Source of the DNA: Pseudomonas rhizophila
GTDB taxonomy: Bacteria > Pseudomonadota > Gammaproteobacteria > Pseudomonadales > Pseudomonadaceae
Reading direction: 5' to 3'
Assembly (NCBI RefSeq): GCF_003033885.1
Contig: NZ_CP024081.1
Span: 2,510,128 to 2,574,127, forward strand
Length of the DNA: 64,000 bases
The position numbers and the translations under genes were made by a program. This document shows positions 54,236-63,349 of this stretch, piece by piece. Each line of letters starts with the position of its first letter. Positions within the stretch are counted from its first letter, which is position 1. Below the pieces are notes generated by a model. That model saw nothing but the letters and a program-made list of their open reading frames with translations. It did no database searches and had not been told where the DNA came from.

Positions 54236-54246
54236 GGCAGCGATCC

Positions 54247-54972
54247 TCAGGCGAACAGGCGGTCGGTGTTGATGAAGCCGCGCTGGTTTTCCGGGCGCGA
54301 GTTGCGGCAGTGCTCGGCCACGCTGGGCTCGGCGTTCATCCAGCTGAGCTTGAGCGGTTGCGGAGCGTATTGGGGGTTCGGGTCCATCGGGTGTTGCAGC
54401 GCAGTCAGTACCACCAGGGTGTCCATCGGTGCGTAGAGCTCGATGTAATCGCCGGCCTTGGAATGGCCTTCAACGAAGTGAAAGTTGCCGGCCTCGTCGA
54501 CATCGACCCGGCTGAACAGGTTGAGGGTCATCAGCAGGTCGGACAGGCCCAACCCCCATTTGCCCAGCTCCACCAACAGGTTGTCGGTGCCGTTGCGGAA
54601 GAACCCGTTACGCAGTTCCTGATAGCGGCCCTGGCCGTATTTTTCAGCCACTTCCTCGGCGCAGAGCACACCGCCTAGGCTATCGCTCCAGCCGCACGTG
54701 TCGGCGGTGATCGCCGCCAGCACCCGGCCCATGTCCGAGTACAGGCAATGGCCGGTGGTGAGTTTGGCGGTGTGTTGGCATTTGAGGCTGTCGGGCAGGT
54801 TCAGGCGCTCGGTTTTCTCATTGGCATTGAGCAGCGTCAGGCTCACGTTGGCTCCGCCGCGCAGATCGGTCAGGCGCAGCAGTTGACCGCGCTTGAGCAC
54901 GAAGGAACGGTGGCCGCCACCAGGCAGCAGTTCTTCGGCGAAGGGAGGAAACAATTGGGTTGAATCGGTCAT
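54247..54972 (-). CDS. DUF1989 protein, carboxyguanidine deiminase subunit (first)
   Basis: 241 residues, usually annotated urea amidolyase-associated protein 1. Same fold as the next gene: [31 protein letters not shown], and RTNLF-type helix ([18 protein letters not shown]). It and its partner are expected to form a heteromer acting between the carboxylase and allophanate hydrolase. Located directly after the ABC transporter ATPase (12 bp). Confidence 0.88.
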   Translation of the reverse strand: MTDSTQLFPPFAEELLPGGGHRSFVLKRGQLLRLTDLRGGANVSLTLLNANEKTERLNLPDSLKCQHTAKLTTGHCLYSDMGRVLAAITADTCGWSDSLGGVLCAEEVAEKYGQGRYQELRNGFFRNGTDNLLVELGKWGLGLSDLLMTLNLFSRVDVDEAGNFHFVEGHSKAGDYIELYAPMDTLVVLTALQHPMDPNPQYAPQPLKLSWMNAEPSVAEHCRNSRPENQRGFINTDRLFA

Positions 54973-54984
54973 GGGAAACTCCTT

Positions 54985-55773
54985 TCAAGCGATACGCAAT
55001 GCGCCGGCCAGTTCGGCGGGCAGGGCGTCGACGGCGGCACGGGCGGTGCGGCGGTCGCTGTTCAGTGGAATGTCGTAGGTGATGCGCGCGCCATAGGCGC
55101 CGGGGGCATGGGGATCGACGCGAACCTTGTCGAACACCAGCAGGCGGGTGCCGAGGCTGAATCCTTCGGACAGGTCATGGGTGACCATGAACACCGTCAA
55201 GCGGGTTTCGCGCCACAGCTCCAGCAACAGGGCGTGCATGTCTTTGCGAATGCCGGGATCGAGTGCGCCGAAGGGTTCGTCCAGCAGCAAGACACGGGGT
55301 TTCATGATCAGCGCCTGGGCGATGGCCAGCCGCTGCTGCATGCCCCCGGACAACTGCGCCGGGTATTTGTCCAGTGCATGGCCGAGGCCGACCTTGTTCA
55401 GCAGATGCGCGGCCTCTTCACGGGCCTGGCGTTTGGCGCTGCCGAACAGGCGCCCCAGCAGCGGCGAGCGTGGCAGTTCCAGGCCCAGGGCAACGTTGTT
55501 CAGCACCGTCAGGTGCGGGAACACTGAGTAACGCTGGAACACCACACCACGGCTGGCATCCGGCTCACCAGCCAGAGGCTCACCGTCCAGCAGAATCTGC
55601 CCGCGACTGGCGCGCTCCTGGCCCAAGAGCAGCCGCAGAAAGGTTGATTTGCCACAACCCGACGCCCCCACCAGCGTGCAGAACTCGCCTTCGGCGACGC
55701 TCAGGTTCAAGCGTTCGAGCACCACCTGATCGGCGTACTGCTGCCAGACGTTATTGACCTTGATGAAACTCAT
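54985..55773 (-). CDS. ABC importer ATPase of the guanidine operon
   Basis: A 262-residue NitT/TauT-type ATPase. Walker A is GASGCGKSTF (near 37), the signature is LSGGMQQRLAIA, Walker B VLLLDEPFGALD and the switch His is in TVFMVTHDLSEG. It powers uptake with the adjacent permease (4-bp overlap, ATGA). Substrate assigned from the riboswitch and operon: guanidine or a precursor such as a urea-like compound. Confidence 0.92.
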   Translation of the reverse strand: MSFIKVNNVWQQYADQVVLERLNLSVAEGEFCTLVGASGCGKSTFLRLLLGQERASRGQILLDGEPLAGEPDASRGVVFQRYSVFPHLTVLNNVALGLELPRSPLLGRLFGSAKRQAREEAAHLLNKVGLGHALDKYPAQLSGGMQQRLAIAQALIMKPRVLLLDEPFGALDPGIRKDMHALLLELWRETRLTVFMVTHDLSEGFSLGTRLLVFDKVRVDPHAPGAYGARITYDIPLNSDRRTARAAVDALPAELAGALRIA

Positions 55774-56585
55774 GCCTTCGCCCCCTCATACCAGGGGAAC
55801 GCTCGCCGGGTCAGGTGCTTGAGACCCCAGTCCATCAGCCAGGCGAGCAAGGTGATCCACACCACGTACGGCAAGATCACATCCATCGCCAGGTACCGGC
55901 GCACCAGGAAAATCCGATAGCCCAGCCCATCGGTGGAGGCGATGGCTTCGGCGGCGATCAGAAACAGCCAGGCCGAACCGAGCATCAGCCGCAGGGAAAT
56001 CAACAGGCGTGGCAGCAATTGCGGCAGCACCACCCGCAGCATCAGGGTCCAGGTCGAAGCGCCGAGGGTCTGGGCCTTGATCAGCAGCTCGGGCGGAATT
56101 TCCCGGGCGCGCTGTTCCAGGTCCCGGGCCAGACACGGGGTGATGCCAATGACGATCAGCATCACTTTCGACAATTCTCCCAGACCGAAGACGATGAACA
56201 GAATGGGCAGGATCGCCAAGGGAGGCACCATCGACAGCACGGTGAGCAACGGCGACAGCGGCGCGCCGAACAGCGGCAGCGTGCCGGCGGCGATGCCCAG
56301 GCACAGGCCGGCCAAGGCGCTGATGCCCAGGCCGATTGCCAGTCTGCGCAGGCTCGATGCGGTGTCTTGCCAGAGCAGGTAATCGCCACTGCGCACGTCA
56401 GCGGTGAAGGCCAGGCGTTTGACCGCATCGGCCATCTGCACCGCGCTGGGCAGCAGCTTGTCGTTGGGGTTGTCCGTCAACCGTTCGGCCGAGCCCATAA
56501 AGTAGGCGAACAGCACCAGCGCGAAGGGCAGGATCACCAACAACAGGCGGCTGGGACGATCCGGATAGCGGTTGATCAGGCGCAT
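55770..56585 (-). CDS. ABC importer permease of the guanidine operon
   Basis: 271 residues with about six transmembrane helices and the BPD permease EAA loop region (LIKAQTLGASTWTLMLRVVLPQLLPRLL). Belongs to the NitT/TauT permease group. It starts 15 bp after the binding-protein gene and overlaps the ATPase start by 4 bp. Confidence 0.92.
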   Translation of the reverse strand: MRLINRYPDRPSRLLLVILPFALVLFAYFMGSAERLTDNPNDKLLPSAVQMADAVKRLAFTADVRSGDYLLWQDTASSLRRLAIGLGISALAGLCLGIAAGTLPLFGAPLSPLLTVLSMVPPLAILPILFIVFGLGELSKVMLIVIGITPCLARDLEQRAREIPPELLIKAQTLGASTWTLMLRVVLPQLLPRLLISLRLMLGSAWLFLIAAEAIASTDGLGYRIFLVRRYLAMDVILPYVVWITLLAWLMDWGLKHLTRRAFPWYEGAKA

Positions 56586-56600
56586 GCCAGCTCCTCCGGT

Positions 56601-57668
56601 TTACAGCTTGGCGTCGGCGGCCAGCTGCACGTAGGTCGGGTCAAAGCGCAGCTTGAGGTTGGCCTTGTCGCCGCTGGTCACGCCATTGGCAAACGTCATG
56701 CCGACTGCGTTGGTGTCCTTGGCGCCTTCGCCGAGCAAACCGTGCTGGAACGAAAACTCGGCGACCTTGCGCATGGTGGCGGGCAGTTGCTTGCTGGTGG
56801 CGAAGCTCAAGGCCTCCTTGGGCGTGGCGAACAGCTTGGTGGTGTCCAGTTGCGACTGGAATCCGGCCAGATCGGTGCCCGAGGCTTTGGCCATGTGTTC
56901 GAGTGCGGTCTTGCTGGCTGCGTTTTTTGCATCCATCAGCGCCACCACTTCAAACCAGGCACCGGTCAATGCTTTGCCCAGGGCCGGGTTGTCCTGCAGG
57001 GTCTGGGTGTTGACCACCATCATGTCCATGATCTCCCCCGGGATCTGGCTGGAATTGAACACCTCGCTCACGCCGGGCTGGGCCTTGATGTCCGAGAGCA
57101 TCGGGTTCCAGGTGGTGACGGCCTTGACCTGGTCGGTATTGAAGGCCGCGGAGATATCGGCATCGGAGGTGTTGACGACTTTCAGGTCTTTCTCGGTCAG
57201 ACCGACCGAGTCCAGGGCGCGGGCCAGCAGGTAATGGGAGACCGACAGCTCCACCAGGTTGACGTCCATGCCCTTGAGGTCGGTGACTTTCTTGCCGTCA
57301 CCCTTGAGCACGATGCCGTCATTGCCGTTGGAAAAATCGCTGACGATCAGCGCGGTGCTGTCCACGCCGCCGGCGGCGGGAATGGTCAGGGCGTCCATGT
57401 TGGTCATGGTGCAGCCGTCGAACTGACCGGCGGTGTATTGGTTGATGGATTCGACGTAGTCGTTGAGCTGCACGACATCGATGGTGATGCCGTATTTTTT
57501 CGCCCATTTATCGACAATGCCTTGGCTGCCGGCGTACTCCCAGGGCATCCATCCGGCGTAAATGGTCCAGCAGACGCTGAAATGGTCTTTTTGCGCGGCA
57601 GGGGACGAGGGGCTTACGAGGGCCGAGAACGTAGCGAGGAGCAGGGCGCAAAGACGAAGCTTGAGCAT
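56601..57668 (-). CDS. ABC importer substrate-binding protein of the guanidine operon
   Basis: A 355-residue periplasmic protein with signal peptide (MLKLRLCALLLATFSALVS...AAQ). It belongs to the group of binding proteins found beside urea-carboxylase genes: FSVCWTIYAGWMPWEYAG and GQFDGCTMTNMDALTIPAAGG are conserved. Start at 57668 with CTGGAG upstream; it is the first gene, about 56 bp after the riboswitch. Likely binds guanidine or a guanidine-yielding compound. Confidence 0.9.
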   Translation of the reverse strand: MLKLRLCALLLATFSALVSPSSPAAQKDHFSVCWTIYAGWMPWEYAGSQGIVDKWAKKYGITIDVVQLNDYVESINQYTAGQFDGCTMTNMDALTIPAAGGVDSTALIVSDFSNGNDGIVLKGDGKKVTDLKGMDVNLVELSVSHYLLARALDSVGLTEKDLKVVNTSDADISAAFNTDQVKAVTTWNPMLSDIKAQPGVSEVFNSSQIPGEIMDMMVVNTQTLQDNPALGKALTGAWFEVVALMDAKNAASKTALEHMAKASGTDLAGFQSQLDTTKLFATPKEALSFATSKQLPATMRKVAEFSFQHGLLGEGAKDTNAVGMTFANGVTSGDKANLKLRFDPTYVQLAADAKL

Positions 57669-57723
57669 GGTGGTTCTCCAGTTGATCAAGGGCGGACAGG
57701 AGCAACGCGGCACCGCGAACGGT

Positions 57724-57822
57724 GGCTTGTCTCCCGGGCTTTTGTCCCGCCGTGTAACCTCAACTGGAGGTCGCCAACTCTCGGACCAGCCACTCGCCAG
57801 AGGCGAGCCGGAACCCTAGTCA
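57724..57822 (-). promoter_or_regulatory. Guanidine-I (ykkC) riboswitch
   Basis: On the minus strand all conserved blocks of the ykkC/guanidine-I class appear in order: CTAGGGTTCCG (57819-57809), GGCTGGTCCGAGAG near 57790-57778, ACACGGCGGGACAAAAGCCC and CCGGGAGACAAGCC (to 57724). The ligand guanidinium turns on downstream expression in this class. A stable hairpin CACCG-TTCG-CGGTG follows the aptamer before the start codon and may be part of the switch. Confidence 0.93.
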
Positions 57823-58130
57823 GCCATTGCAAATTGTGGTGCCGCGAACCTGTGATGACTCCTGCACGGAGTTTGTTAAAGCGAGAGCCGTGCCAAGTAG
57901 CGTAAAGGCCCGGTCCGAAGCGGGTGGGGAGAGATCAGCGCGGCGTCGCCAGTGGGTTTGTGCATGGTTGTGGTGCTTTGCTGCACCGGGATGAGGCGCG
58001 GAGCACATGTTTCAACTTATTGCCGGGGCGCACCAGATTCGGATTTCGCTGTCAGATTAATCGTCAGTCACCCAATAGATGACTGCCGCCCGCCAGCGTC
58101 GCTGATGTGGCTCATTAGCGGTCCAGGAGG
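57823..58130. other. Intergenic stretch upstream of the riboswitch
   Basis: About 300 bases between the guanidine riboswitch and the next lipoprotein gene, on divergent sides. It must hold both promoters. I see no gene and no repeat. Confidence 0.45.
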
Positions 58131-58135
58131 CCGCC

Positions 58136-58540
58136 ATGTATCGACGACTTCTGCTCATTGCGTTTCTGGGTTTGACACTTTCGGCATGTGTTCCTTACGA
58201 CGGAGGCTCAAGCTACTACCGTTCCGAGGTCTACACCTCACCGGCGCCGGTCTATTACGGTGGCGGGAGCTACTACTCGGCACCACGCGGCTATTACGCA
58301 CCGCGGTATTACTCGGCACCGCGTTATTACCAACCGGCACCACGCTATTACTCGGCGCCGCGCTACTACCAACACGGTCCACGCTATTACTCGCCACCGC
58401 GCACGGCATACCGGTCTCATCCACACCGGGGCGGCTGGGACGGCCATAACCGGGGCGGCTGGAATGACGACCGTCGTGGTCGAGGCGGACGGGATCATCG
58501 GGGACGCGGTGATCATGATGGACGGCGTAACCACCGCTGA
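58136..58540 (+). CDS. Tyrosine-rich repeat lipoprotein
   Basis: 134 residues. Lipobox LSAC (Cys18), then a low-complexity region (about 40-95) built from repeats like APRYYSAPRYYQ, followed by an Arg/Gly/His/Asp-rich tail (DRRGRGGRDHRG). AGGAGG is positioned ahead of the ATG. Similar short, Tyr/Pro-rich outer lipoproteins occur in pseudomonads; function unknown. A strong terminator follows. Confidence 0.8.
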   Translation: MYRRLLLIAFLGLTLSACVPYDGGSSYYRSEVYTSPAPVYYGGGSYYSAPRGYYAPRYYSAPRYYQPAPRYYSAPRYYQHGPRYYSPPRTAYRSHPHRGGWDGHNRGGWNDDRRGRGGRDHRGRGDHDGRRNHR

Positions 58541-58552
58541 TTCATCGGCAGC

Positions 58553-58582
58553 AAAAAGCGGCGCATTGAGCGCCGCTTTTTT
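58553..58582 (+). terminator. Rho-independent terminator
   Basis: Stem AAAGCGGCGC / GCGCCGCTTT with loop ATTGA and T-run TTTTTT, 12 bases after the lipoprotein stop. Confidence 0.92.
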
Positions 58583-58612
58583 GTGCCTGTAACAAACCCG
58601 ATGGGATAACGC

Positions 58613-58705
58613 TTGTGGGAGCAAAGCTTGCTCGCGATGACAGGGGATCAGTTAGCTTCCCGGTGACTGGCATATCGCTATCGCGAGCAAGCTTTGCTCT
58701 CACAG
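58613..58705. repeat. REP doublet (GCAAAGCTTGC subtype)
   Basis: Two REP cores in opposite orientation, both of the AAAGCTTGC subtype, between convergent genes. Confidence 0.85.
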
Positions 58706-58735
58706 AATGTCACTCTCACAGAATGTCACTCTCAC
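58697..58735. repeat. Short tandem repeat, unit 16 bp
   Basis: CTCTCACAGAATGTCA occurs twice in a row, followed by a partial third unit (CTCTCAC). It begins inside the end of the REP doublet, as if replication slipped at the REP. Confidence 0.9.
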
Positions 58736-58755
58736 GGGTGTGCCACCCAGGTTCT

Positions 58756-59868
58756 TTACTCGTTAGACAAATCCGCCAGCGGATGCCGCCCTTCCCAGGC
58801 CTTGTGAAAATGCGCCTCGACCGCTGCTGCGGGGACATGGTTGATGTCCGGCCAGTGCCAGCGGGGCTTGTGGTCTTTGTCGATCAGCCGCGCCCGCACG
58901 CCCTCGCTGAATTCAGGGTGTCGGCAGCAGTTGAGGCTCAAGGTGTATTCCATGCGCAACACACTTGCCAATGACAAATGCCGGGCTCGGGCGATCTGTT
59001 CCCAGACCAGATGAGCAGTCAGCGGGCAGCCTTCGGTCATGGTCTTGGCCGCCCGGGCGATCAATGGGTCTGAATGGTCCACCAGCAGGCTGAGGGCTTT
59101 CCAGGCGCAGCGCACATCGCTGACATCCAGCCATTCGTCGATTTTCTGCCGACGCGGTAGCCATTGCGCCTCGGGCAACTGGGCGACGGCTTCCTGTTGC
59201 AAGGCCTTGAGCAAGCTGTTGAGCTGCATGGGCGTCTGTTCCTGCCAATTGAGTTGCAGCAGGCCTTCGATCAGATCGTCCTGTTGTTCATCCAACAGGA
59301 AACGGTCGGCCAGACCCAGGTCAATGGCGTCCCGGGCATTCATATGGGCGCCCGTCAGGCCCAGGAACAGGCCAAGCTTGCCGGGCAGCCGCGACAGGAA
59401 CCAACTGGCGCCGACATCCGGGTACAGGCCGATGCTGATTTCCGGCATCGCCAGGCGCGTGCTCGGTGTGACGATCCGAATATTCGCGCCTTGCAACAGC
59501 CCCATGCCGCCGCCAAGCACGTAGCCATGGCCCCAGCACACCAAGGGTTTGGGAAAAGTGTGCAGGTTGAAGTCCAGTCGGTACTCCGCGGCAAAAAATT
59601 GCGCCGCCAAGGGCGGTACTTCACCTGGTTGAGCGCGGCAGGCCTCTACCAGGCTGCGCACTTCGCCGCCGGCGCAAAACGCCTTGGCGCCGTTGCCGCG
59701 CAACAATACACAGACGATTTGCGGTTCTCTGGCCCAGGCGTCGAGACGATCGCGCAGGGCGTTGATCATCGGCAAGGAGAGGGCATTCAAGGATTTTTCA
59801 GCATCCAGGGTGGCGATGCCGATACGGGCGCCATTGATGCCAGTGAGTTCTTCGAAGTGCAGATTCAT
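58756..59868 (-). CDS. 3-hydroxyisobutyryl-CoA hydrolase
   Basis: Crotonase-superfamily hydrolase that releases CoA from 3-hydroxyisobutyryl-CoA in valine degradation. 370 residues, longer than enoyl-CoA hydratases, with the HIBYL-hydrolase marks: oxyanion loop FCAGGEVRSL, GHGYVLGGGMGLLQGAN, the catalytic Glu/Asp stretch MPEISIGLYPDVGASWFLS and the C-terminal EFSEGVRARLIDKDHKPRW. No other valine gene is near; monocistronic. Confidence 0.9.
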   Translation of the reverse strand: MNLHFEELTGINGARIGIATLDAEKSLNALSLPMINALRDRLDAWAREPQIVCVLLRGNGAKAFCAGGEVRSLVEACRAQPGEVPPLAAQFFAAEYRLDFNLHTFPKPLVCWGHGYVLGGGMGLLQGANIRIVTPSTRLAMPEISIGLYPDVGASWFLSRLPGKLGLFLGLTGAHMNARDAIDLGLADRFLLDEQQDDLIEGLLQLNWQEQTPMQLNSLLKALQQEAVAQLPEAQWLPRRQKIDEWLDVSDVRCAWKALSLLVDHSDPLIARAAKTMTEGCPLTAHLVWEQIARARHLSLASVLRMEYTLSLNCCRHPEFSEGVRARLIDKDHKPRWHWPDINHVPAAAVEAHFHKAWEGRHPLADLSNE

Positions 59869-59999
59869 CGTGACCTCGATCAGAAATTTGAATGATCAGT
59901 ATGACCGCTGCGTAGGAAAGTGCCGGTTCTGCGTCAGATCAATTGACAAGCCATGTAGGCTTTCCTAGGGTGCGCCCATTGTTTTTACCGGGTGCAACT

Positions 60000-60692
60000 A
60001 TGACTGCTGACGACCGTATCAAACTCGAACCGAGCTGGAAGCAAGCCCTGCGTGCCGAGTTCGACCAGCCCTATATGGCAGAGTTGCGTGAATTTCTGCG
60101 TCGGGAGTACGCCGCCGGCAAGGAAATTTACCCACCGGCATCGTTGATTTTCAATGCCCTCAACTCCACGCCGCTGGACAAGGTCAAGGTCGTGATCCTC
60201 GGCCAGGACCCTTATCACGGCCCAGGCCAGGCTCATGGTTTGTGCTTTTCAGTGCAGCCGGGCGTGCCGGCGCCGCCCTCGCTGGTGAACATCTACAAGG
60301 AATTGAAACGCGATCTGAATATCGACATCCCGAATCACGGCTACCTGCAAAGTTGGGCCGACCAGGGGGTGTTGCTGCTCAACACCACCATGACCGTGGA
60401 GCGTGCCAATGCCAACTCCCACGCAGGCAAGGGATGGCAGCACTTTACTGATCGGGTCATTGAAGTGGTCAGTGAGCACCAGCCGCATTTGGTCTTTCTA
60501 CTGTGGGGCGCTCATGCCCAAGGCAAGCAGAAGCTGATCGATGCCACCAAACACTTGGTGCTGACCTCCGTCCACCCGTCGCCGCTGTCGGCTTACCGCG
60601 GTTTCCTGGGGTGCGGGCATTTCAGTCGGGCCAACAAGTTTCTTGAGCAACAGGGCGAAGCGCCGATTGATTGGCGGTTGCCGCCGGTTTAA
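60000..60692 (+). CDS. ung: Uracil-DNA glycosylase
   Basis: Removes uracil from DNA, family 1. 230 residues with the water-activating motif GQDPYHG (Asp70), the uracil-binding [10 protein letters not shown] (Asn128) and the minor-groove [11 protein letters not shown] loop (His192). The ATG at 60000 gives the family start; the longer frame from 59943 lacks support. Monocistronic, divergent from the hydrolase gene across 131 bases. Confidence 0.97.
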   Translation: MTADDRIKLEPSWKQALRAEFDQPYMAELREFLRREYAAGKEIYPPASLIFNALNSTPLDKVKVVILGQDPYHGPGQAHGLCFSVQPGVPAPPSLVNIYKELKRDLNIDIPNHGYLQSWADQGVLLLNTTMTVERANANSHAGKGWQHFTDRVIEVVSEHQPHLVFLLWGAHAQGKQKLIDATKHLVLTSVHPSPLSAYRGFLGCGHFSRANKFLEQQGEAPIDWRLPPV

Positions 60693-60710
60693 TGCGCCCA
60701 GCTGACGTGC

Positions 60711-60788
60711 CCCATCGCGAGCAGGCTCGCTCCCACACTGATTTGTGTACGCCGCAATATTCTGTGGGAGCGAGCCTGCTCGCGATGA
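60711..60788. repeat. REP doublet, outward-facing order
   Basis: Here the CATCGCGAGC core comes first and the GTGGGAGCGAG core second, opposite to most other doublets of the window. Confidence 0.85.
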
Positions 60789-60803
60789 AGGCGCCGCGGA
60801 CGA

Positions 60804-61841
60804 TCAGACCGAACCCGGCTTGCGAATCCAATACCTGAACAACGGCTCCGCCAGAAACAGCACAAACAGCAGCCGCATCACCTGCAACGCCGTCACCAGC
60901 GGTACCGACAGTTGCAGCGTCTCCGCCGTCAGGCTCATTTCCGCAATACCGCCGGGCATCATGCCCAAGGTCAGTGACCGCAAGTCCAGGTGGGTCAGCG
61001 TGCTCAGGCCCAGGGCCGCGAGGGTTGCGATCAGCATCGTCAACACCGTGCCGATCAGCGTACGTCCCATGAACGACGGCGCGCGGCGGAAGAACTGCCG
61101 GTTGAAATGACAACCCAATCCGCTGCCGATCAGCCACTGGCCGATCTGGCTGCCGCCGTCGGGCAGGCCGATGTGCAGATCCCAGCCGATGCTCACCGCC
61201 GCACTCACCAGCAACGGTCCGAACAGCCACGGGTTGGGTTGGCGCAAACGCTCCCAGCCCCAGGCGAGCAGGGCGCCTGCCGGGAACAGCAGCGCCAGCC
61301 ACAGCCAATCCACCGTGGCAGCGTGCTGCACCGGGGCGCCTTCGCCGAGCAAGTATTTGAAAGCGGCCGGTACGCACAGCACCACCACCAGTACCCGCAG
61401 GCTCTGGCCGGCAGCGACGCGGCTCAGGTCGGCGCCATTGCGGGCACCGAGGTTGACCATCTCGCCGGAACCGCCCGGCATGCTGGAGAAGAAAGCGGTG
61501 GCGCGGTCTTCGCCAGTGCGGCGCATCAGCCACACACTCACCACGCTGGACACGCTGGTGATCAGCGCGCCGAAGAAGATCAGGACAAAATGGCTCAGCA
61601 CCTGCTCCATCACCACCGGGGTGAAGTGCAGGCCGATACCGATGCCGACCACCCACTGGCCGCATTTACGGCCGCCAGGGATTTCCATCAGTTGCCACGG
61701 TGTGAGGCAGCGCACCAGGATGATCGCCAGTAACGAGCCAACCATCCAGGGCAAAGGCCAGCCGATCAGGCTGGCCAGATAACCGCCGGCCAGACCGACC
61801 AGCGGTGTTCCCCACCATTGTCTGAGTGTTGCTTTAGACAT
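60804..61841 (-). CDS. AbrB family membrane protein (putative transporter)
   Basis: 345 residues, ten or so membrane helices, in the PF05145 AbrB family (sometimes labelled ammonia monooxygenase). Two repeated halves are visible: SLIGWPLPWMVGSLLAI with PGGSGEMVNLG, and the second half ending LDLRSLTLGMMPGGIAEMSLTAE. It overlaps the tctA gene by 8 bp, so it belongs to the same operon and may assist or replace transport of the same organic acid. Function is not established. Confidence 0.82.
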   Translation of the reverse strand: MSKATLRQWWGTPLVGLAGGYLASLIGWPLPWMVGSLLAIILVRCLTPWQLMEIPGGRKCGQWVVGIGIGLHFTPVVMEQVLSHFVLIFFGALITSVSSVVSVWLMRRTGEDRATAFFSSMPGGSGEMVNLGARNGADLSRVAAGQSLRVLVVVLCVPAAFKYLLGEGAPVQHAATVDWLWLALLFPAGALLAWGWERLRQPNPWLFGPLLVSAAVSIGWDLHIGLPDGGSQIGQWLIGSGLGCHFNRQFFRRAPSFMGRTLIGTVLTMLIATLAALGLSTLTHLDLRSLTLGMMPGGIAEMSLTAETLQLSVPLVTALQVMRLLFVLFLAEPLFRYWIRKPGSV

Positions 61842-63348
61842 TGGCCAGGGCGCGACGTTGAGCCGAGCGACGGCGCCAGATCCGCAGCAATGGCATCAGC
61901 AGCATGATGACGGTCAATACCCAGCAACCCAGGGTGATCGGGCTCGACCAGAGGATTTCCAGCGCCCCGTTGGAAATCGACAGCGCACGACGCAGGTTCT
62001 GTTCCATCAGGCCACCGAGGATGAAGCCCAACAGGACCGGCGACAACGGGAAGTCCAGCTTGCGCAGGATGTAACCGAAGATGCCGATACCGATCATCAG
62101 GAACAGGTCGAACGTGGTGGCGTGCACCGCGTAGACGCCGATCCCGGTGATGATCGCGATGACCGGTACCAATGCCCAGTTCGGCACGGCCAGGATACGG
62201 GTGAAGACGCGGATCATCGGGATGTTGAGGATCACCAGCATGATGTTGGCGACGAACAACGAAGCGATCAGACCCCAGACGATGTCAGGTTGTTGCTGGA
62301 ACAGCAGTGGACCTGGAGTGATGTTGTACAGCGACAGCGCGCCGATCATCACCGCCGTGGTGCCGGAACCCGGAACACCCAGGGTCAGCATCGGCACCAA
62401 CGCACCGCAGGCGGCGCCGCCGATGGCGGTTTCCGGGGCGGCGAGGCCACGCTTGTCACCTTGGCCGAACGTACCGCTTGCACCGGCGATGCGTTTTTCC
62501 GTCATGTACGCCACGGCACTGGCCAGCGTCGCACCGGCACCTGGCAACACGCCCATGATGAAGCCAAGCACGCCGCATCGCATGTTCACCCAGAACACCG
62601 ACGCCGCTTCCTTGACGTTGAACATCATCCGCCCGGTGGCTTTCACCGCTTCCTGGCCGCGATGGGTCTTTTCCAGCAGCAACAGAATTTCACTGATGGA
62701 GAACAGGCCCAGCACCAGCACGACGAACTGGATGCCGTCGGTCAAATGGATATTGTCCCCGGTGAAACGGTAGACGCCGCTGTTGGCGTCAATCCCGACG
62801 CAGGACAGGAACAGCCCGATCAGCGCCGCGATGAAGGTCTTGAGCGGGCGGTCTCCGGCCATGCCGCCGAGACAGACAATGGCGAACACCATCAGCACGA
62901 AATATTCCGCCGGTCCGAAGGCAATCGCCCATTTGGCCAGCAGCGGGGCGAACAGCACCATCCCGCAAGTGGCAATGAATGCACCGAGGAACGAACTCCA
63001 CGCCGACAGCGAAAGGGCGACGCCGGCCATGCCTTTGCGGGCCATCGGGTAACCGTCCAGGGTGGTCATGACGGTGGAGGCTTCACCCGGGATGTTGAGC
63101 AGGATCGAGCTGATTCGTCCGCCGTATTCGCAACCCAGGTATACGGCCGCCAGCAGGATCAGGGCCGACTCCGGTGGCAGACCGAGGGCGAATGCAATCG
63201 GGATCAGCAACGCCACGCCATTGATCGGGCCCAGGCCCGGCAGCAGGCCGACCACGGTGCCGATCAGGGTGCCGCTCAGGGCGGTAACGAGGTTGTAGGG
63301 GGTCAGTGCAACGCCAAAACCCTGGCCGAGATAATTCAGGGTATCCAT
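61834..63348 (-). CDS. tctA: Tripartite tricarboxylate transporter large permease TctA
   Basis: 504-residue permease with about twelve helices and the TctA family marks: GTLIGTVVGLLPGLGPINGVAL, then GEYGGRISSILLNIPGEAS-type (here CEYGGRISSILLNIPGEAST) and GVPGSGTTAVMIGAL. It takes up citrate or another carboxylate, driven by ion gradients, together with TctB and the binding protein. One base separates it from tctB. Confidence 0.93.
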   Translation of the reverse strand: MDTLNYLGQGFGVALTPYNLVTALSGTLIGTVVGLLPGLGPINGVALLIPIAFALGLPPESALILLAAVYLGCEYGGRISSILLNIPGEASTVMTTLDGYPMARKGMAGVALSLSAWSSFLGAFIATCGMVLFAPLLAKWAIAFGPAEYFVLMVFAIVCLGGMAGDRPLKTFIAALIGLFLSCVGIDANSGVYRFTGDNIHLTDGIQFVVLVLGLFSISEILLLLEKTHRGQEAVKATGRMMFNVKEAASVFWVNMRCGVLGFIMGVLPGAGATLASAVAYMTEKRIAGASGTFGQGDKRGLAAPETAIGGAACGALVPMLTLGVPGSGTTAVMIGALSLYNITPGPLLFQQQPDIVWGLIASLFVANIMLVILNIPMIRVFTRILAVPNWALVPVIAIITGIGVYAVHATTFDLFLMIGIGIFGYILRKLDFPLSPVLLGFILGGLMEQNLRRALSISNGALEILWSSPITLGCWVLTVIMLLMPLLRIWRRRSAQRRALANV

Positions 63349-63349
63349 A

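Noticed and set aside
55815..57905. Plus-strand open frame of 696 codons
   Set aside because: Antisense to the ABC permease and binding-protein genes and the riboswitch; composition is that of a shadow frame.
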